The notes under the pieces were generated by a model, which was not told the DNA's origin, ran no database searches, and was given only the letters and a program-made list of their open reading frames with translations. From Cymbomonas tetramitiformis (Eukaryota; Chlorophyta; Pyramimonadophyceae; Pyramimonadales; Pyramimonadaceae), in NCBI GenBank assembly GCA_001247695.2, contig LGRX02035256.1:47188-111187 (forward strand): 64,000 nucleotides of DNA, given 5' to 3'. This document shows positions 55,414-64,000 of the stretch, piece after piece. The first letter of the stretch is position 1. Each line of letters begins with the position of its first letter. The position numbers and the translations under genes were made by a program.

Positions 55414-56517
55414 TCACTGGACCTGGCTCGAGACGGCCCCGCGACAGCTTGAGATGGTCGCGCAATGTGCGACGAGCGAGGTGGCGAGTGGCTGCTGGAC
55501 CTGACTCGAGATGGCCCCTGCGACAGCCCGGGATGGTCCTGCGCCTGCGGCAGGAGCAGGTGGCTGCGCAGGGGCTCGCTTCGTGAGCCTCATGTTGACC
55601 ATGTTGTTGGGCGGTGGCGGCCTACGCTCCGCATCTGCCTCGAGTGCATCACGGCCCTGCTGCCTGGTGTTGGCCGCCTTGAGCATTTTCCTCATTTCCC
55701 CCAGGCGCACGTACTCCTGAGCAGCGGCATTCTCGGAGAATACCCTGCCAGTTCCCCCAAGACCATCCCCCACCGGGTAGTACTTGGTGCTCGAACCCAG
55801 GGTGACGAGCTCCAGAGGTGGCGCTTCGCTGCCATGTAAATTGTACTGTCGGAGGATGCCAACCGAGAGGGACTCCATGTCCACCGGGCAAAGGTATCTG
55901 AGCAGCTGGTACGTCCAGACACCAGTGCTCTCGTACCAATGAGGGAGCTGAAGCTCGTTCAGCAACTCCTCACTGTTGTACACGAGTGCATGATCCAGCG
56001 TGCAGCGCATCAGCTCGAGGTACTGCGTGGCGGCGCTCGGTTGTACACAGAGGACACGCTCCTTCAGATCCCACATGAGGGTGCCAGCGACCTCACCACT
56101 GGGGTACTGGAACAACTGCTGGAGTGTGTGCTGCAGTCGCTGGATTGGGTTGAGGCTATCGAGCGCTCTGCCTTCCTCCCTGGGCTTGACGACGTCCTGC
56201 TTGTTGGCAGGGGATGGCACGTGTGTCATGTAGCTCCCCTTGAGCACCCAGAGGTCCTTCTCCTCATCGTGATCCAGCTTCTGGTCCACATACAGCCAGT
56301 TAGGGGGCATCAGCTGGTCCACCGTCACCCACTTCTGCTCGAGACAACGGACGAACTCCACGCAGACATGTTCCTGGGAAGGTTTGGCTGGCATGTCCTC
56401 GGGAAGGTCTTGACGGATGCGGCAAAGACGCGCAACATGGTGCCGGTCCAGATACAGTCTCTGATCCGCCCAGTTGTGGTCAAGACGAACGTCCAGAGAC
56501 GGACGACCCCCAGCCAC
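55414..56517 (-). CDS. In-frame extension of Gag-protease beyond a UAG codon
   Basis: 367 codons in exactly the same frame as the Gag-protease ORF, beginning with the codon right after its UAG (UAG-GUG-GCU). It has no early Met. The product is Leu/Gln-rich and helical in the middle (LNPIQRLQHTLQQLFQYPS, TQYLELMRCTLDHALVYNS) and ends in a Pro/Ala-rich tail with a 78-bp DNA repeat (about 55395-55545). No family is recognised. It is either a readthrough product, as in gammaretroviral gag-pol, or a single ORF broken by a nonsense mutation or sequence error. Confidence 0.6.
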   Translation of the reverse strand: MAGGRPSLDVRLDHNWADQRLYLDRHHVARLCRIRQDLPEDMPAKPSQEHVCVEFVRCLEQKWVTVDQLMPPNWLYVDQKLDHDEEKDLWVLKGSYMTHVPSPANKQDVVKPREEGRALDSLNPIQRLQHTLQQLFQYPSGEVAGTLMWDLKERVLCVQPSAATQYLELMRCTLDHALVYNSEELLNELQLPHWYESTGVWTYQLLRYLCPVDMESLSVGILRQYNLHGSEAPPLELVTLGSSTKYYPVGDGLGGTGRVFSENAAAQEYVRLGEMRKMLKAANTRQQGRDALEADAERRPPPPNNMVNMRLTKRAPAQPPAPAAGAGPSRAVAGAISSQVQQPLATSLVAHCATISSCRGAVSSQVQ

Positions 56518-59500
56518 CTAGCCATCAGTGACCCACCTCGCGCGTCCACCCACCCAGGGGTTCGGTTCTGCGTAAAGTTGTGCAAGCATGCGTTCCGACA
56601 CTGCCCGTGCGACGGGCGCCAGTACCGCCAGGTGGCTCCTTCGACCTCCTTCAAGAGAACATGTGTGACTGCGACACCTCTCCTCGATCTCTGCGCGTGT
56701 GGCGACTCGGGGTCTAGGGAGCGCAGCAGGTGGCCCTGACGAGGGCGCTGGTGACCTCACTGGTGAATCATAGCCGTCATGGATGTGCTCAGACTGAATC
56801 CCAGAGGCAGCAAACCTCTCCTCCCTAGTGCTCAGGGGTGGGTGCCCTAGCCATTCGCACTCCGTCCCCTGCCCAAAGATCTCCGACTGCAAACACACCA
56901 CTGGGTCCACCCTCCTGGGCTGGTGAGGACGCCTGGGTGTTGTCATGTCGACCAACGGAAGAACCACCTGAGCATCCATGCCCAAAATCGTCGGCGCATG
57001 CGACACGGCCCCGCAACTTCCAAGCTTGATGTCGATCATCAGGGAATTCTTCAGTGGCCCGGTGCCTATCAGCAGGTCCCAAGAGTTCTCGGGCTCGAAG
57101 GTCACGAAGGCGTACAGCCGGTGAAGCGTCATGTGTGGCGTGCCCGCAGCCAGTATGACATCCACGTAGCAGTAATGCGTGAACTTCGTGGGGCTGTTGT
57201 CACACCTGGTGACCTTGGCGCCAGTGCTGGCCTCATAAACCGTGAGACCCAGCCGCCTTACGACAGCGATGGAGATGATGTTGCAGTTGGCGCCGGTGTC
57301 CATGAGGATTGCCCGGTATAGCATAAGCTCACCACCAGATGACACCAACGCCAGCCCCTCATACAGGGTAGCATTCCGCAACTTGCAGATGGGCTGCACC
57401 TGAGCCATCAATAACACCTGCTCGTCGGTCAGGTGCTGCGTCATCTTTGCCCTCAGTGCGTCGTAGGCGAAGGTCTTGATGGTGCCAGCTCGTACATGTC
57501 CATGGTCACTGAAGTCAACCACCCCCAGGTCGTCCACGCAGGCAGCGGCTGCACATCGAGCGGCGGCGCTGTCGACCACACCGTTGGGCATCTCGTCCAA
57601 TGGCACCTCCTTGATCGCACGGTGTTCTGCACCATCTGCCTCTCCTCTGACCCCTTGCGTCACTGTGGCGTGCGTGTCCTCCAGCTCATGCTCGTTGACC
57701 TCGGTGGGTTGCTCGGTTGCATCATTCGGACCCTTGCCCATGAGCTCCTCCAGCGCCAAAAGGTTCTCGATGTCCTTCGGGAGGTCGATGGCGTTCTGGG
57801 ATATCAGGATGGCCGCAATCTGCGAGCAAGCGCGCACGGAGCTGCGAAGATTGGATGCCAACATGTGGAACTTCTTGCTGAGTACGTTGGGAGGAACGGC
57901 CCTGGGCACCTGAGCGGCCCTGTCGAACTCCTCCGGCGTCTTGACCTGGAAGCTCTGCATCTTCTGGGTGCTGCCCAAGGCGACAGCGGCGCTGGCCTGG
58001 AGACTCGGTGCGTGACCGATGCCACCACCATGACCATCTTCCAGCCCATCCTCAGCAGGGCAGTCCTGCTCATCCTCCTCGTATTCAGCCTGTTGGTTGA
58101 AGTGAGAGTCGTACTCAGTCTCCGCCTCACTGACCTCTGACCGGGCCTGTGCATCGGCGCCCTTGTCACCCTTTGGAGGTGCCCCTGTCTGGAGACCTGT
58201 CAGTTCTGCAGCGAGTTTCTCTTTAACCTCGGCACTGGCCGCCACTTGCTGCTGCTGCTGCTGCTGCTGCTGCGGCTGCTTCTGCTTGGCCTCAGGGAGC
58301 TTAAGCCACTCCTTGGTGGTGATCCCCATCTTGTGGTTCTCGAAGCGGTGCGCGATGTTGTAGGCACGCATCTGGGCATTCTTGACCTCGTCCGGCCACT
58401 TGGAGTTCTGCCTGTCCTTGTGGAAGTTTGGCGGCACCCGGGCCTCACGACACCCCGTGTAGCAGCGCTCTGGAGAGTGGGGCAGGCGCGTGAAGCACCA
58501 ATCACACTGGAACTTCTTCGAAGCATCAGGTGGTGGCACCTTGCTGTACGTAGGCTTCTGACGCTCAGCATTGTTCGCTTCCCTCGCAGGCTTCTTGGCG
58601 TCGTCGCCACCATGCTGTGCTTGCTCCTTCTTCTTGGGGTCCCTGCGTCTGTCCCCAGTCTTGGAGGCAGAACCCGAGCGCCTCATGGCTGACACTAGTG
58701 CAGCCAGGTCAAGCCCCATCTGCCTGGCCTCGTAGCAGGAGTACACGCAGTTGAGCCTACGAACCAGCTCCTGCTGCAGTGTGAGAGCCCAAGCCTCCGC
58801 ATCGTTCTTCAGCTTGTCCTGCACCTCCACGATCACCTCCAGGTCCTCCCATGTGACCTTGTTGGGGGCAGGATGGCTGACACGCAGCTGCTCGGACACG
58901 CGATCTCGGTATTCTTTGATGCGCAGGCCCTTGATGCACTCCTCGATGTCCTGCCTGACGACGGAGTCCTCCACCCTCTTGCCGGTGTTGAGTGCTGCCT
59001 CCCTGCGACGACAGCTCTTCACGTAGGCGAGGCCGTCCTGCTCGTTGGTCTGCGGCTTGGCTATCAAGAGATCCTCCTTCTCTTTGGTGCCCTTCATCAG
59101 GAATTTAACTTCGAGCTCTGCAATGAAAGCCCTCAAGGCCCAAAAGTAGTGAGAATCTTCAGTGCCATCTGGCCCCGTGAGACCCTTAGTGGAGGTTCCC
59201 TCGCCTGCCCACTCATCAGACTCCTCGCCATCAGCATCACCTTCCTCGAACACCTTACAAACTGCCCAGGTTGATCCTGGCGCCAGCTCATGAAAAGGAG
59301 GCTGCGCGCAGCGCACTGATCCCTGGTAGGCGTCTCTCATGGTGAGATCCTTCAGGACATGACAGGCGTGTGAGGCCATGACGCCATCCTTCAGGTAGGC
59401 AGCGCACCACCAGTCATAGGCGACTGAGGTGGAATGATCGTCCCCTGCTAGAAACGAGGGTAGGCTGTCCCACAACGATCTGAGGTCTGGCCTGGAGTCA

Positions 59501-59862
59501 GCGAAAGCCTTCTTCTGCTGCTGACTGAGCGCGTGGAAAGATGCTGACTTCATGTGCCTACGCTTCTTGGCCTCAAAAGCCCGCTGCACTTTCGCTACCA
59601 TGTCAACGAAACGCCTGATGAAGAGCGCTCTATCCTCATTCTTGCCACCAGTGTACTGGAGTTTGACCTCTTCCTTGTCAAGTGCATGGCTATCCCTGTC
59701 ATAGTAATCCATCTCGTCTGCGTCGTCAAGCGCAAAGAGGAACTGATTTGCAGGCGCTGAGGCTGCTACTGCTGCTGCAAGTGCTGTCGCTGCGAGCGCT
59801 GTTGCTGCTGGTGATGCCGGTGCGGAGGGAGTGGTTTCTGAGCCCGACCCCTCTGCGCTCAT
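56518..59862 (-). CDS. Gag-protease polyprotein
   Basis: 1114 codons. The N-terminus is Ala-rich; about 70-420 is helical and capsid-like. A short Cys/His cluster (CDWCFTRLPHSPERC, about 452-466) may be a degenerate zinc knuckle. A Lys-rich basic segment and a poly-Gln run (CAG repeats, about 58244-58272) follow. The aspartic protease is seen near residue 855 (ILMDTGANCNIIS, DTG active site), with a later LLIGTGPL. Ends in UAG at 56518-56520. This is the structural and maturation part of the element. Met 59862 is the first Met of a long open frame. Confidence 0.8.
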   Translation of the reverse strand: MSAEGSGSETTPSAPASPAATALAATALAAAVAASAPANQFLFALDDADEMDYYDRDSHALDKEEVKLQYTGGKNEDRALFIRRFVDMVAKVQRAFEAKKRRHMKSASFHALSQQQKKAFADSRPDLRSLWDSLPSFLAGDDHSTSVAYDWWCAAYLKDGVMASHACHVLKDLTMRDAYQGSVRCAQPPFHELAPGSTWAVCKVFEEGDADGEESDEWAGEGTSTKGLTGPDGTEDSHYFWALRAFIAELEVKFLMKGTKEKEDLLIAKPQTNEQDGLAYVKSCRRREAALNTGKRVEDSVVRQDIEECIKGLRIKEYRDRVSEQLRVSHPAPNKVTWEDLEVIVEVQDKLKNDAEAWALTLQQELVRRLNCVYSCYEARQMGLDLAALVSAMRRSGSASKTGDRRRDPKKKEQAQHGGDDAKKPAREANNAERQKPTYSKVPPPDASKKFQCDWCFTRLPHSPERCYTGCREARVPPNFHKDRQNSKWPDEVKNAQMRAYNIAHRFENHKMGITTKEWLKLPEAKQKQPQQQQQQQQQVAASAEVKEKLAAELTGLQTGAPPKGDKGADAQARSEVSEAETEYDSHFNQQAEYEEDEQDCPAEDGLEDGHGGGIGHAPSLQASAAVALGSTQKMQSFQVKTPEEFDRAAQVPRAVPPNVLSKKFHMLASNLRSSVRACSQIAAILISQNAIDLPKDIENLLALEELMGKGPNDATEQPTEVNEHELEDTHATVTQGVRGEADGAEHRAIKEVPLDEMPNGVVDSAAARCAAAACVDDLGVVDFSDHGHVRAGTIKTFAYDALRAKMTQHLTDEQVLLMAQVQPICKLRNATLYEGLALVSSGGELMLYRAILMDTGANCNIISIAVVRRLGLTVYEASTGAKVTRCDNSPTKFTHYCYVDVILAAGTPHMTLHRLYAFVTFEPENSWDLLIGTGPLKNSLMIDIKLGSCGAVSHAPTILGMDAQVVLPLVDMTTPRRPHQPRRVDPVVCLQSEIFGQGTECEWLGHPPLSTREERFAASGIQSEHIHDGYDSPVRSPAPSSGPPAALPRPRVATRAEIEERCRSHTCSLEGGRRSHLAVLAPVARAVSERMLAQLYAEPNPWVGGRARWVTDG

Positions 59863-61629
59863 ATATCCCGTGTCAAGGTCCTGACTGACTCGCTCTCGCG
59901 CCAGTCGTCGTGCCTCACGTTCTCTGGACTGGGCAGAGGCAGCGCTTGGTTCTGACTCACCCTCCGTGGTAAAGTACTGTGTTAATGCTCAGCTAATGGG
60001 ACCAAGGAAGAGTCCCCTCTCTCAGCGCAAAGCTCGTTCACCAGTAGACTGGAGGCTTGATTCAGACTGGCTTAGGCCAGTGCACTGAGTGCTCCTGGAT
60101 TCACCTTACTGAACAAGCAGAAGAACAAAACGCGTGCGGCCAGCGAACGCCTAAAGGTCCAGCACTGTGCTTTAGCGCTCTGAATCCGCAGCAGATGCAG
60201 AATATTTGTGCGAGTAGGACTTAAAGCTGGGCCAGTGTGCTGAACACTTCTGGATTAGCTGGGCCAGAGTTCATCAGGAGCACAGTGAAAATGAGGGCAA
60301 CTCCACGGCACCAAGAATAGCACTGATACGCAGCGGTGTGAGCTAGGCAAGTGTGCTGAGCACTCCTGGATTCACAACACCACTGCTAATCAAGGGCACC
60401 AAAGCTGGCATGGAAGCTCACTCCCCAGTCCAGTAAGCACGTACAAGGTCGCTGGCAGAGTTGGGAGCTAAGCCAGTGTGCTGAGCACCCCTGGATTCGC
60501 AGCACCACTGCTAATTCAGAAGGTGACCGGTGATATGAGGGCCTCACCGGCTGACCAATACCGTAGAAGAGATAGAAGAGTTCTCCCACACATTATGATA
60601 AAGCACTAGAAGGTCACTCCAGTAGTAAGTAGCACTCCAAGCTGGTCAAGTAATTAACTCTGAATCCACCAGATAACTGTATCACACCAGTGAATATCAC
60701 TTAAAAAGACCACTCAGTTGTCGCCTTCAGGGCTGATGTTGCTGTCAGTCCTCTGGCAAGCTTTTCCCTGCTTCAGGCTTAGGCCAGTACACCAGGGGTG
60801 TCCCTGGATTAACCGTCAGACAGGGTGGAGCTGCCCAAGAAACCGTAGGTTGCAGTTCCAGACATAGAGCAGTGACTCACTGCTGATCCGCTTCTTTGCT
60901 GGTAAGTAAAAGCAGATGCCGCCGCTAATTAGCTCCTAGGCCAAGCACACCTGCCTTTCAGCTAGGCCAGTACACCAGGGGTGTCCCTGGATTCACTTCA
61001 GACAAGGTGGCCAGCTGAAGAACCCACTGGAAGGTAGCTCATCAAGGTACACATTAACTGCTGATCCACTCTTAGCCGGTAAGTCCAGGCAGATGCCGCT
61101 GCTGATTAGCTTCCAGGTGACACACACTTGCTTTTCAGTTAAGCCAGTGCACCAGGGGTGCCCCTGGATTCACTTCAAACAAGGTGGCCAGCTGAAGGAA
61201 CCACTGAGAGGTGCTCATCAAGGTGTACATTCACTGCTGATTGACTCTGTCGCCGCCGCCGCCCAAGCTCATGCCGTGCTGATTAGCTCAAAACTGAAGA
61301 ACACCTGTCAGCAGTTAGGCCAGTGCACCAGGGGTGCCCCTGGATTCACTGCAGAACAAGGTGCCGAGCATATCACCGGGTAGAAGGAGGCCGCTCATGA
61401 CTAGTGAATTCAAAGCTGATCCGTTGCCGCCGTAGCTGGTAGCTCTTTCAGTGCAAGTACCACCAAGTTCAGGGAAGAAGAAGGGTCCGCCAGTGCACCG
61501 TGGGTGCCCCTGGAGTCGCCTGACTTCCGAATCCGCTCTTGCAAACTGCTGCTGACTTCTCGCCAAAGGGTCTTTACTTCTGGATTAACACTGAAATAAA
61601 AAGCCGCTCCGCGCAGGACATTATTGTTT
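59863..61629 (-). repeat. Leader with about nine imperfect hairpin repeats
   Basis: Between A1 and Gag. The motif GCCAGTGCACCAGGGGTGCC plus CCTGGATTCAC (+ strand) recurs at about 60070, 60230, 60345, 60470, 60780, 60963, 61140, 61317 and 61484. The last five are spaced about 165-185 bp. CCAGGGGTGCCCCTGG is a near-perfect palindrome, so each repeat can form a stem-loop in RNA. There is no convincing ORF. Upstream packaging, translation or dimerisation signals are possible but unproven. Confidence 0.75.
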
Positions 61630-62154
61630 TGAAAAAAGTATAAAAACAGCAGTAAAATATATCCGTCAAAATTGATATTATAACCACAAAATACGAATTA
61701 TTGTGTACAAAAGCTGTGAGCAGAACTGTCTTAGCACTCTAGCACTGGCACGCGAGCAGCCACCTAGTACTTGCGAAGCAAAACAATAATGAGTCCACTA
61801 GCCTGACCTCCGGTCAGAGTCTACTTATATCTCAATGCTCTGTCACATTTCCCAAAACTGCAACGGGTTCTAGCCCTTAAATCTTCATCTGGCCAATGGA
61901 AAGTCATTATTCCATGCCAGCTCTAGCAATGTTACCGTTTACCGCATTCTGACTGACACGTCAGCGGCAAAGGAGTCACTGCCATCTTCATCTTATCATT
62001 CCCTGGTCATTCGATAGTGACCATATCTTCTCTGACAAGTCTGCATCTCACAAATGGTCATCTTCGCAAAGCCTGTCATGCTGTCACCACTGTCATGCGT
62101 GTCACCAGCTGAACAAACCCGGCGCGGTACCATGAGAAGCCGGCGTTTGTTACA
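61630..62154 (-). repeat. Split repeat A1 (5' end of the element)
   Basis: 525 bp, a copy of A2. On the minus strand it begins TGTAACAAACGCCGGC at 62154. No B-type sequence lies outside it: beyond 62154 is unrelated AT-rich DNA, so this end lacks the B half that a full LTR would have. Confidence 0.9.
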
Positions 62155-62739
62155 AACCAAGTAAAATAAGGGGAGCCTAAGTCAGCAATGCGTATATATT
62201 GTCACAACAAATTATAAATGTGTATGCACCGTGCACGAGAAGAATGGCATCACCATGACTGCTCAGACAGTCATTTCCCATCCTATTGCCCGTGATACGA
62301 TAATACGATTATCTCATGTATCAGAAGTAAAATATGATATCCATGTACACGCGGCACGGTAATTTGGAGTCGAATTAAAAAAACTGTAAGTGATAGTCCA
62401 TGCTCGATCATAAAATAATACTTTTGACTTCACTGCGAGTAGCCTCCGGAAGCTCTGCCTGCAAATTGCTGCCAAAAAGGCTCCACCAGCACCGCGTCCA
62501 GCCTATGCCAATCGTTCGATAGCTTCCGACACATCTGCCTTTCCATTGCATTCTCTGTCAGCAAGTGCCTCGCCTCAATTTCACACAGAGGCGCCTCGTC
62601 CATTTCGATGGTGCAATAAAGCTGCTCCCGATTCCGCTGTTGAGCCGAATCCAACCGGCTCCAAGCGATGTGCAACTGCGACGAAAAAAGAGAGGTGATT
62701 TTGTGGGCCGTGACTTCATCTCTTCTTCATCAGGTGGAT
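62155..62739. other. AT-rich flank with a short minus-strand open frame
   Basis: A minus-strand frame at 62430-62675 (81 codons) continues the direction of the integrase relic just upstream of it (62740-62900) and may be its decayed downstream part. I see no intact gene. Confidence 0.35.
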
Positions 62740-62759
62740 CTGGAGAACTGTTTTGACAG

Positions 62760-62900
62760 CCTCCAAGAAGAGATCAACTTGCGACATCGATGGGAGAGTC
62801 TCATATAAATGAGCTCAAAAGGGGTGAAACCTGTCACATTGATGCGGGAGTCATTCACCGCACACTCCACATCCATTAGTCACCCATGCGTCCCAGTCTT
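62760..62900 (-). pseudogene. Integrase fragment of another Ty3/gypsy-like element
   Basis: The minus strand reads DVECAVNDSRINVTGFTPFE followed by LIYMR. This matches the conserved end of the gypsy integrase core (A-x-N-x-S...TG-x-(T/S)PFEL-x-YG). There is a frame break just upstream (about 62885) and the rest of the core is gone. It differs from the integrase of the large element. Confidence 0.45.
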
Positions 62901-63162
62901 TTGGGTTGACGTCAAGGGCAAACAAACATTGCTCCGGGGGCGAGAAGGGATCCGGAACCTGAAATTCCTCCGCTAGTGCCGCAGGCGTTAACCGCTGAGG
63001 GGTTCCATTCCGCCCTCTTGCTACTCCAAGCTCTATAAACCGCAGGTACTGTATCGAAGGTCCTGAATGCTAATCGAAGGTCCTGAATGCTAATCGGAGA
63101 TCTTGAATGGTAATCGGAGGTCCTGAATGGTAATCGAACCCCCATGGTCCCTCTGAGACCCC

Positions 63163-63985
63163 TCTATGTCTATTGGGCGCACCTTACGGTGGGTTTACCC
63201 ACCGTAAGACACATTCGAAAACCGCATCGTTAGAGCTAGCATATTGTGCCAACTTGGGCAAACCCATGCTTTTCGACACACCTTGGGGGTTATATTAGTG
63301 CGTGGACTTGAAAAAAGTACTTTACATACTGTATAAATGCGTCTAATATGCGTGCTAATATCAAGGGGTCAAGCGAAAAAACACCTCAAATCCTTACGGT
63401 GGGTTACCCAATTATTGCATCTTTGGGTAGATTTTGAACATGCCCATCACATTCGGAATGTACCTATCACAATATTTTCATGAACTATGGCCCATAACAA
63501 ATGTTTCTTATACTTGGCGCCATTCGATATATCGAATATATCACTCTACACAAGTAACTTACGAAAGAAAAAAACAAAAAAACATTTGCAATTTCAATGT
63601 GTTTCCATACTTAAGGGCAAAAATGACGATATTTTGTCTATACGGGGATATATATGCATGTTTCTCGCGAAGTATTGACTCAAGGTGGTAAAAATAGATC
63701 AAACTTCACGAAATACACCCATGCGCACATTGGCATCGTGGATGAAACGCAGAAATCGGGCCACGTTTGTGTGCATTTGGGATCACCGCGGATATATCCG
63801 ATCACAAGTGCATGTCATTCGGCTTTGTCCAGCTAAACATGAATGTCTAGTTGTGAAATCACATATGATCGACCATATTTGAGACCATTCGATGTGCATT
63901 ATGGTGTTAACAAACTACGCTATGGTTAACCCACCGTAAGGCGTTCTTACGGTGGGTTACCCCACCTTGAGCCCAATAGACATAT
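63163..63985. mobile_element. TIR element of about 0.8 kb with repeated CTTACGGTGGGTTACCC hairpins
   Basis: The left end CTATGTCTATTGGGC and right end GCCCAATAGACATATAG are inverted copies. Subterminal CTTACGGTGGGTTTACCCACCGTAAG is itself a palindrome at about 63184, and related copies occur at about 63394, 63918 and 63940. The interior is AT-rich with no transposase. It is best read as a non-autonomous DNA transposon. Confidence 0.65.
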
Positions 63986-64000
63986 AGACCCCTTTGATGG

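Larger units (their letters stand above)
45848..62154 (-). mobile_element. 16.3-kb Ty3/gypsy-type retroelement with split direct repeats and methyltransferases
   Basis: On the minus strand the layout is: A1 repeat (62154-61630), leader (61629-59863), Gag-protease (59862-56518), in-frame extension after UAG (56517-55414), unknown ORF (55397-54033), Pol part 1 (54045-49114), Pol part 2 (49180-46847), polypurine tract (about 46819-46810), then B1 (46809-46592), A2 (46589-46066) and B2 (46065-45848). RT, RNase H and a D,D-35-E integrase place it with Ty3/gypsy. The terminal order A1...B1-A2-B2 is that of PAT/Ngaro elements, not of LTR elements. A copies differ by about a dozen positions in 524, B copies by about seven in 218, so both pairs have similar age. 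No target duplication, and no obvious tRNA primer site next to A1. Confidence 0.8.

Noticed and set aside
46066..62154. Simple reading of the large element as an ordinary LTR element with 524-bp LTRs
   Set aside because: The polypurine tract lies before B1, not before A2, and B is duplicated around A2. A plain 524-bp LTR would leave the B copies unexplained. Kept as a fallback if B1-A2-B2 proves nested or misassembled.
45838..62165. Target-site duplication around the large element
   Set aside because: The flanks (TTTGTGC on the left, AACCAAG on the right) do not match. A shared CCAAG-like string is too weak.
1..64000. tRNA or rRNA genes
   Set aside because: I saw no segment with convincing cloverleaf or rRNA core sequence by eye; a covariance-model scan would be decisive and was not possible.

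Overview
The window looks like nuclear DNA of a unicellular eukaryotic alga. A prasinophyte or other chlorophyte is my best guess. Reasons: short GT-AG introns with consistent codon phase; a secreted modular protein ending in a Pro/Ser-rich (SPPPPP-type) stalk, one membrane helix and a short tail; a YHYH-domain secreted protein; abundant minisatellites; and large retroelements. Base composition is patchy: GC-rich at 1-21 kb and 46-60 kb, AT-rich at about 26-37 kb. Nothing looks prokaryotic. Several genes carry single-base frame breaks that could be assembly errors, and there is a 20-base N gap at 36799-36818. Exon borders were found by reading splice signals and checking phase, not from transcripts.

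1-21.5 kb (+): one or more very large intron-rich genes. The 5' part has acidic Ser-Asp exons, including a 61-71 codon Ser-Asp/Cys exon present four times, with introns filled by a 54-bp minisatellite. From 9880 to 21397 a chain of phase-compatible exons encodes an acidic region, four thrombospondin type 1 repeats, two EGF-like modules, paired-Cys modules, a proline-rich stalk, a membrane helix and a tail. Most long introns carry their own minisatellite. 21.7-26.6 kb: a 41-bp array built on the palindrome CACTATATAGTG, then a decayed non-LTR element (RT plus restriction-like endonuclease) broken by frameshifts and an insertion.

28.6-40.5 kb (-): three cellular genes. The first is a four-exon secreted protein with tyrosinase/hemocyanin-like copper motifs. 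The second is an amino-methyltransferase-like gene (motif X, then motif I) with a KAAKKQ-repeat tail. The third is a signal-peptide YHYH-domain gene whose following intron is a minisatellite made partly of copies of its own exon-intron junction. 41.2-45.85 kb: a 424-bp foldback element and a satellite of about 185 bp (about 22 units) with an internal palindrome and a 2581-bp higher-order duplication.

45.85-62.15 kb (-): the main discovery candidate, a 16.3-kb Ty3/gypsy-type retroelement. It encodes Gag-protease, an in-frame UAG followed by more open frame, a 454-codon unknown ORF, and a long Pol (multi-membrane-segment region, RT, RNase H, C5 cytosine methyltransferase, start of integrase). 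A further frame holds the integrase core, a PHD finger and a second methyltransferase-like domain. Its termini are not ordinary LTRs. They are arranged A1-internal-B1-A2-B2, the split-direct-repeat order known from PAT/Ngaro (DIRS-order) elements, although this element carries a DDE integrase. 62.2-64 kb holds an integrase relic and a TIR element of about 0.8 kb.
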